Part shown: in pieces, positions 20,443 through 23,183 of the stretch
How positions within the stretch are numbered: the first letter of the stretch is position 1
Layout: each line of letters opens with the position of its first letter
Source of the DNA: Reclinomonas americana ATCC 50394
Taxonomy: Eukaryota; Jakobida; Jakobea; Jakobida
Direction of reading: 5' to 3'
Length of the DNA stretch: 23,183 bases
Assembly: GCA_048213135.1 (NCBI GenBank)
Contig: PS015768.1
Span: 1-23,183, forward strand
Translations under genes and position numbers: made by a program
Notes under the pieces: model-generated
The model's input: only the letters and a program-made list of their open reading frames with translations
Told to the model about the DNA's origin: nothing
Database searches by the model: none

Positions 20443-22366
20443 ATGTTGGCCGACCCAACGCAGGTACGTGTGAGGTCTCACAGGAGCGCTTGCGACCACA
20501 CAGACACTGAGTCGCGTTGCAGGACAACGCACCGCCACTACTCGTCGAACATCGATCGTCACCTCCAGCAGGTGTGCAACACATACACACATACACACAA
20601 CACGACTGTGATAGTATGGTGTGCTCACACATGAATCAACTCGCTCTGCGAATGTGATAGTGCTGGACGACTCGTGTGAGCCACCTGAGGAGCACGATGG
20701 AGAGTTGCTGTTGATCAAGTCCTCCGCGATTAGCGACGGCGACGATGAGGGCAAGAGACCGCTGGCACCGCCATCACTGCCACCCTCATCGTCGCCACAA
20801 CAGCCACTTTCTCCCGTGCCAGTGGTTGTCGTGGTCGGCGAGAAGAGCGCGGCAATCGCAGCTGACGACGATGGTGAGGTGGGGGCGCGCGTAGTGTTGG
20901 CACCCATGCCTGCGGCCCACATTGCGCCGACCGCGGCCATGTCGCTGCCGTCGGCAGTGGATCAGCGTGCCGTGTGCCATTTGCCCAGGCCCGCCACATG
21001 GTGCTTCCCAGCCACTACCGAGTGCGTGCGGCAGATTGGCCAGTCTTTGCGTGACTCTGGCGAGCTGGCAGGTACGACGCACCATTGGTGTCACGTGCGC
21101 CCGCTCACGTGTCTTCTCTGTTTTCCCTCACTCTGAGAAACAAAAAACACATGTGTAGGCACAGCGGGGGCACTGCTGGTGCTGGAGGGCCATCCAGGAA
21201 GCGGCAAGACCAACACTGTGTGCGAACTGGTGATGCACCTACAGAGGGTAGAAGGACTTTGTGGGCCTACACTGTACGTGGACATGGGCGGTGATCGACC
21301 GGATTCCGATCGGCCTTCAGTGCGTCCGTGGTGATCGATCAGTCGCCAAGAGAAGCACTTCACTTACAAAACCGTGCGACACAGGAGTTCGCCGTCATGT
21401 CCACTCTACTGCTGCAGGCCGACTGGCGTACTGCTGTTGCAGTGGAGTCGACTCGTGCAGGGCGTCCGTGCACTGCGGCGGCGATCAAGAAGGAACTGTA
21501 TGCGGTCTTGGGCGCCTCCACTGCACCAGGTCGCTGCATTGTGGTGCTGGAGAATGCGGTTGATGTGGATGCACTGATTGGCATGCTACCGGATGCGGAG
21601 GAGTCTGGCGACACGGTGACTTCAGCCACCTTCCGCCCGCTTGTGATTGTCACCAGTCGACGGAGAATCACCAGTGACCTGGAGGTCAAGTATCGTGCAC
21701 TGCCGCTGTTCATGTGGCGCATGTCGGAGCTGTCGGTGTGGGACTGCACGGCCTACTGCAAGCACATTTCGTCGGTGTTGCACAACGACACCAGCGACTC
21801 GATGCCATCACGCCTGCTTCCACTGATGTCCATCTCGAGCATGCGCAGACCATTTCGTCTGGCAGCATCGATCAAGTTGCGTCTGCACTACCGATCTCCT
21901 TCTTCATCACTGTCGCTGAAAGTGGGATGCGATCGTAAAACACAGGGCGGCACATTCATGGCTGCAGACACACACCACCCTCACTCGCGCCCAAATTCGC
22001 GGCTTCAGCAACGACAGCAGTACGGAATTCGTGGCGACCGTCGTGCACTCGCTGTCAGCAGTCGAGCGCCGCCTCCTGCTGGTGCTGGCCGCTTGCGATG
22101 CGTGGCCGTCCATCTCCTATCGCGTCCTCAAGTACCTGGCCGCCGACGTGGCAGATCCACTTGCGCTGACCGATTGCTCCAGGCAAGTGCATGTCGTTCA
22201 CCACTTGTGTGTCGCGCGTTGAAGCTCACTGCGATGCTGCAGTTCGGCTGCGCCACATCCACTTTCGGGACCACTGTGCGACGACACCGTAGCGCAGCTC
22301 GTGGCCAGTCGTCTTGTCTCGCATTTTATGTGTGAGCACGACGCCGATGGCAGTGAGGCAACGCGG
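20443..22366 (+). CDS. NB-ARC/STAND-type P-loop NTPase (NB2), cut by gap
   Basis: Exons 20443-20463, 20523-20571, 20661-21071, 21159-21319, 21385-21875, 21946-22182 and 22225-22366, which runs into the Ns. The N-terminus is acidic and Pro/Val-rich. The NTPase opens with LPRPATWCFPATTECVRQI, alignable to NB1. Walker A is GHPGSGKT at about 171-178; next comes LYVDMGGD, then a kinase-2 strand CIVVLENA with no second acidic residue. The kinase-3 strand is LVIVTSRRR, then MSELSVWDCTAYC and an ARC/winged-helix-like region ending AVERRLLLVLAACDAWPS. Intron 5 (GTTGCG donor) sits at the same place and phase as NB1 intron 4. The last intron would be GC-AG and only 42 nt, so exon 7 is less certain. The start ATG is provisional; a CAG just before it could be an acceptor after a 5' exon. 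The family acts as nucleotide switches; the trigger is unknown. Confidence 0.8.
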
Positions 22367-22386
22367 NNNNNNNNNNNNNNNNNNNN
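22367..22386. other. Assembly gap (20 N)
   Basis: Exactly 20 undetermined bases, a typical scaffold placeholder, so the true distance and even the relative orientation of the two sides is not shown by the sequence. Confidence 0.99.
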
Positions 22387-23153
22387 GACCGCAACTCCAC
22401 GCACTTGCGTGCCAACGGCTCGGCGTCTGTGTAGCGACCCAAGCCGAGCAGTGCCGTGGCCAGGTAGTGACGCGTCTCCATGGTGCGCAGTGCGCTCTCG
22501 CCAAGCGCTCGCTCCTCGGTCTGCAGGCATTGCCGCAGCTGGCGCTCCCACTCGGCGTACTTGCCCTGCGGCTTGTACGTGTCGGCCAGCGCGTGCCGCA
22601 TGTTCAGCAGTCGCCACTGAATGGGCGACAGGTGCGACGGCGACGACAGCGAAGCGTCTGCGGCCAGTGACGACGGTGACGAGGCTCGGGAAGGGGGTGA
22701 CGGCCCAAGCAGCTCCTCACTCTCGTCCACCATGTCGTCCGGAATGAGCAGACCGCTGATGGTGCCGGGGGGTGGTGTGGCCATGGCTCGCCGCGTGCTC
22801 GGCGTGACACCCCTTGCGCGCGGTGACGAGTCACCACCATCACTGCGTTCCACCGATGTGCTCCCGCCCGACAGCTCGAGAATTTGCAGCGCACGCCGAT
22901 AGTTGGTCTCGGCTTCCGAAAACAGGCCGAGAGCGCTGCATTCGCCCGCCAGCAGCTCCAGTGCTGTGGCGGTTGCCGGATGGCGCGGACCTCGCAATAA
23001 CTCTTGCACCTGCACGCTGAGCTGTAGCACACGGGCGGCCTCCAAGTGATCACCACAAAGGCGCGCCAGCTCGCCCCATCTCCTGAGCAGCCGCCACGGC
23101 GCATTCGGCACAGTCACCATGTCGCTGATCGACATTAGGGTGATGCGAGAGCC
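22387..23153 (-). CDS. TPR (kinesin-light-chain-like) protein, partial exon
   Basis: A single open exon reads leftward from an apparent acceptor at about 23154 (CTAAT-type branch sequence, then TGCAG). It runs into the gap. It encodes tetratricopeptide repeats: DHLEAARVLQLSVQVQELL with RHPATATALELLAGECSALG, then LFSEAETNYRRALQILE. A Ser/Pro-rich loop of about 75 residues follows, then MRHALADTYKPQGKYAEWER and HYLATALLGLGRYTDAEPLA. The spacing and the R/A/Y positions match the TPR_12/kinesin-light-chain type seen behind NB-ARC domains. Both ends are missing. It could be the C-terminal half of another NB-ARC-TPR gene or a stand-alone TPR protein. Confidence 0.75.
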
Positions 23154-23183
23154 CTGCACCGAGCAATACATTAGGAACGAGTG

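Noticed and set aside
1-23183. tRNA, rRNA or transposon sequences
   Set aside because: I saw no tRNA cloverleaf-type blocks, rRNA-like conserved stretches, transposase or reverse-transcriptase motifs, or terminal inverted repeats.

Overview
The window is nuclear DNA of a unicellular or otherwise compact-genome eukaryote. It is GC-rich, every gene is split by many short GT-AG introns (mostly about 40-120 nt), and several genes lie only 120-170 bp apart. The proteins recognised (an animal-type heme peroxidase, PRMT5, exportin-6, NB-ARC-like P-loop NTPases and a TPR protein) would fit a holozoan protist such as a choanoflagellate relative, or an amoebozoan. Lineage cannot be settled from the sequence alone, and nothing suggests a bacterial or organellar origin.

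Layout from left to right. (1) 1-2709, minus: an NB-ARC-like NTPase (NB1) with a Ser/Ala-rich N-terminus; its 3' end is off the window. (2) 2867-8913, minus: a secreted protein of about 1527 residues with a signal peptide, seven FN3-like repeats and a C-terminal animal heme peroxidase domain, in 22 exons. (3) 8914-9691: intergenic, holding a decayed copy of the P-loop exon of NB1. (4) 9692-10320, minus: a small secreted orphan of 146 residues in four exons. (5) 10321-10667: shared divergent promoter region. (6) 10668-13542, plus: PRMT5, 11 exons, with a 10-bp polypyrimidine minisatellite in one intron. (7) 13668-18669, plus: exportin-6, about 20-21 exons. (8) 18789-20270, plus: a basic, disordered orphan of about 290 residues. 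(9) 20443-22366, plus: a second NB-ARC-like NTPase (NB2), paralogous to NB1, running into a 20-N gap. (10) 22387-23153, minus: an exon of a TPR (kinesin-light-chain-like) protein, cut by the gap.

The genes do not form one pathway. PRMT5 and exportin-6 are housekeeping genes (arginine methylation, nuclear export). The two NB genes, the P-loop fragment and the TPR exon look like a locally duplicated NB-ARC/TPR (NLR-like) family. The most unusual signal is in the splice sites. Exon models were built by protein homology and frame continuity, and complete models close to a multiple of three. About 11 of roughly 71 introns begin with GTTGCG and none begins with GTAAGT. This donor class occurs in all seven multi-exon genes on both strands.
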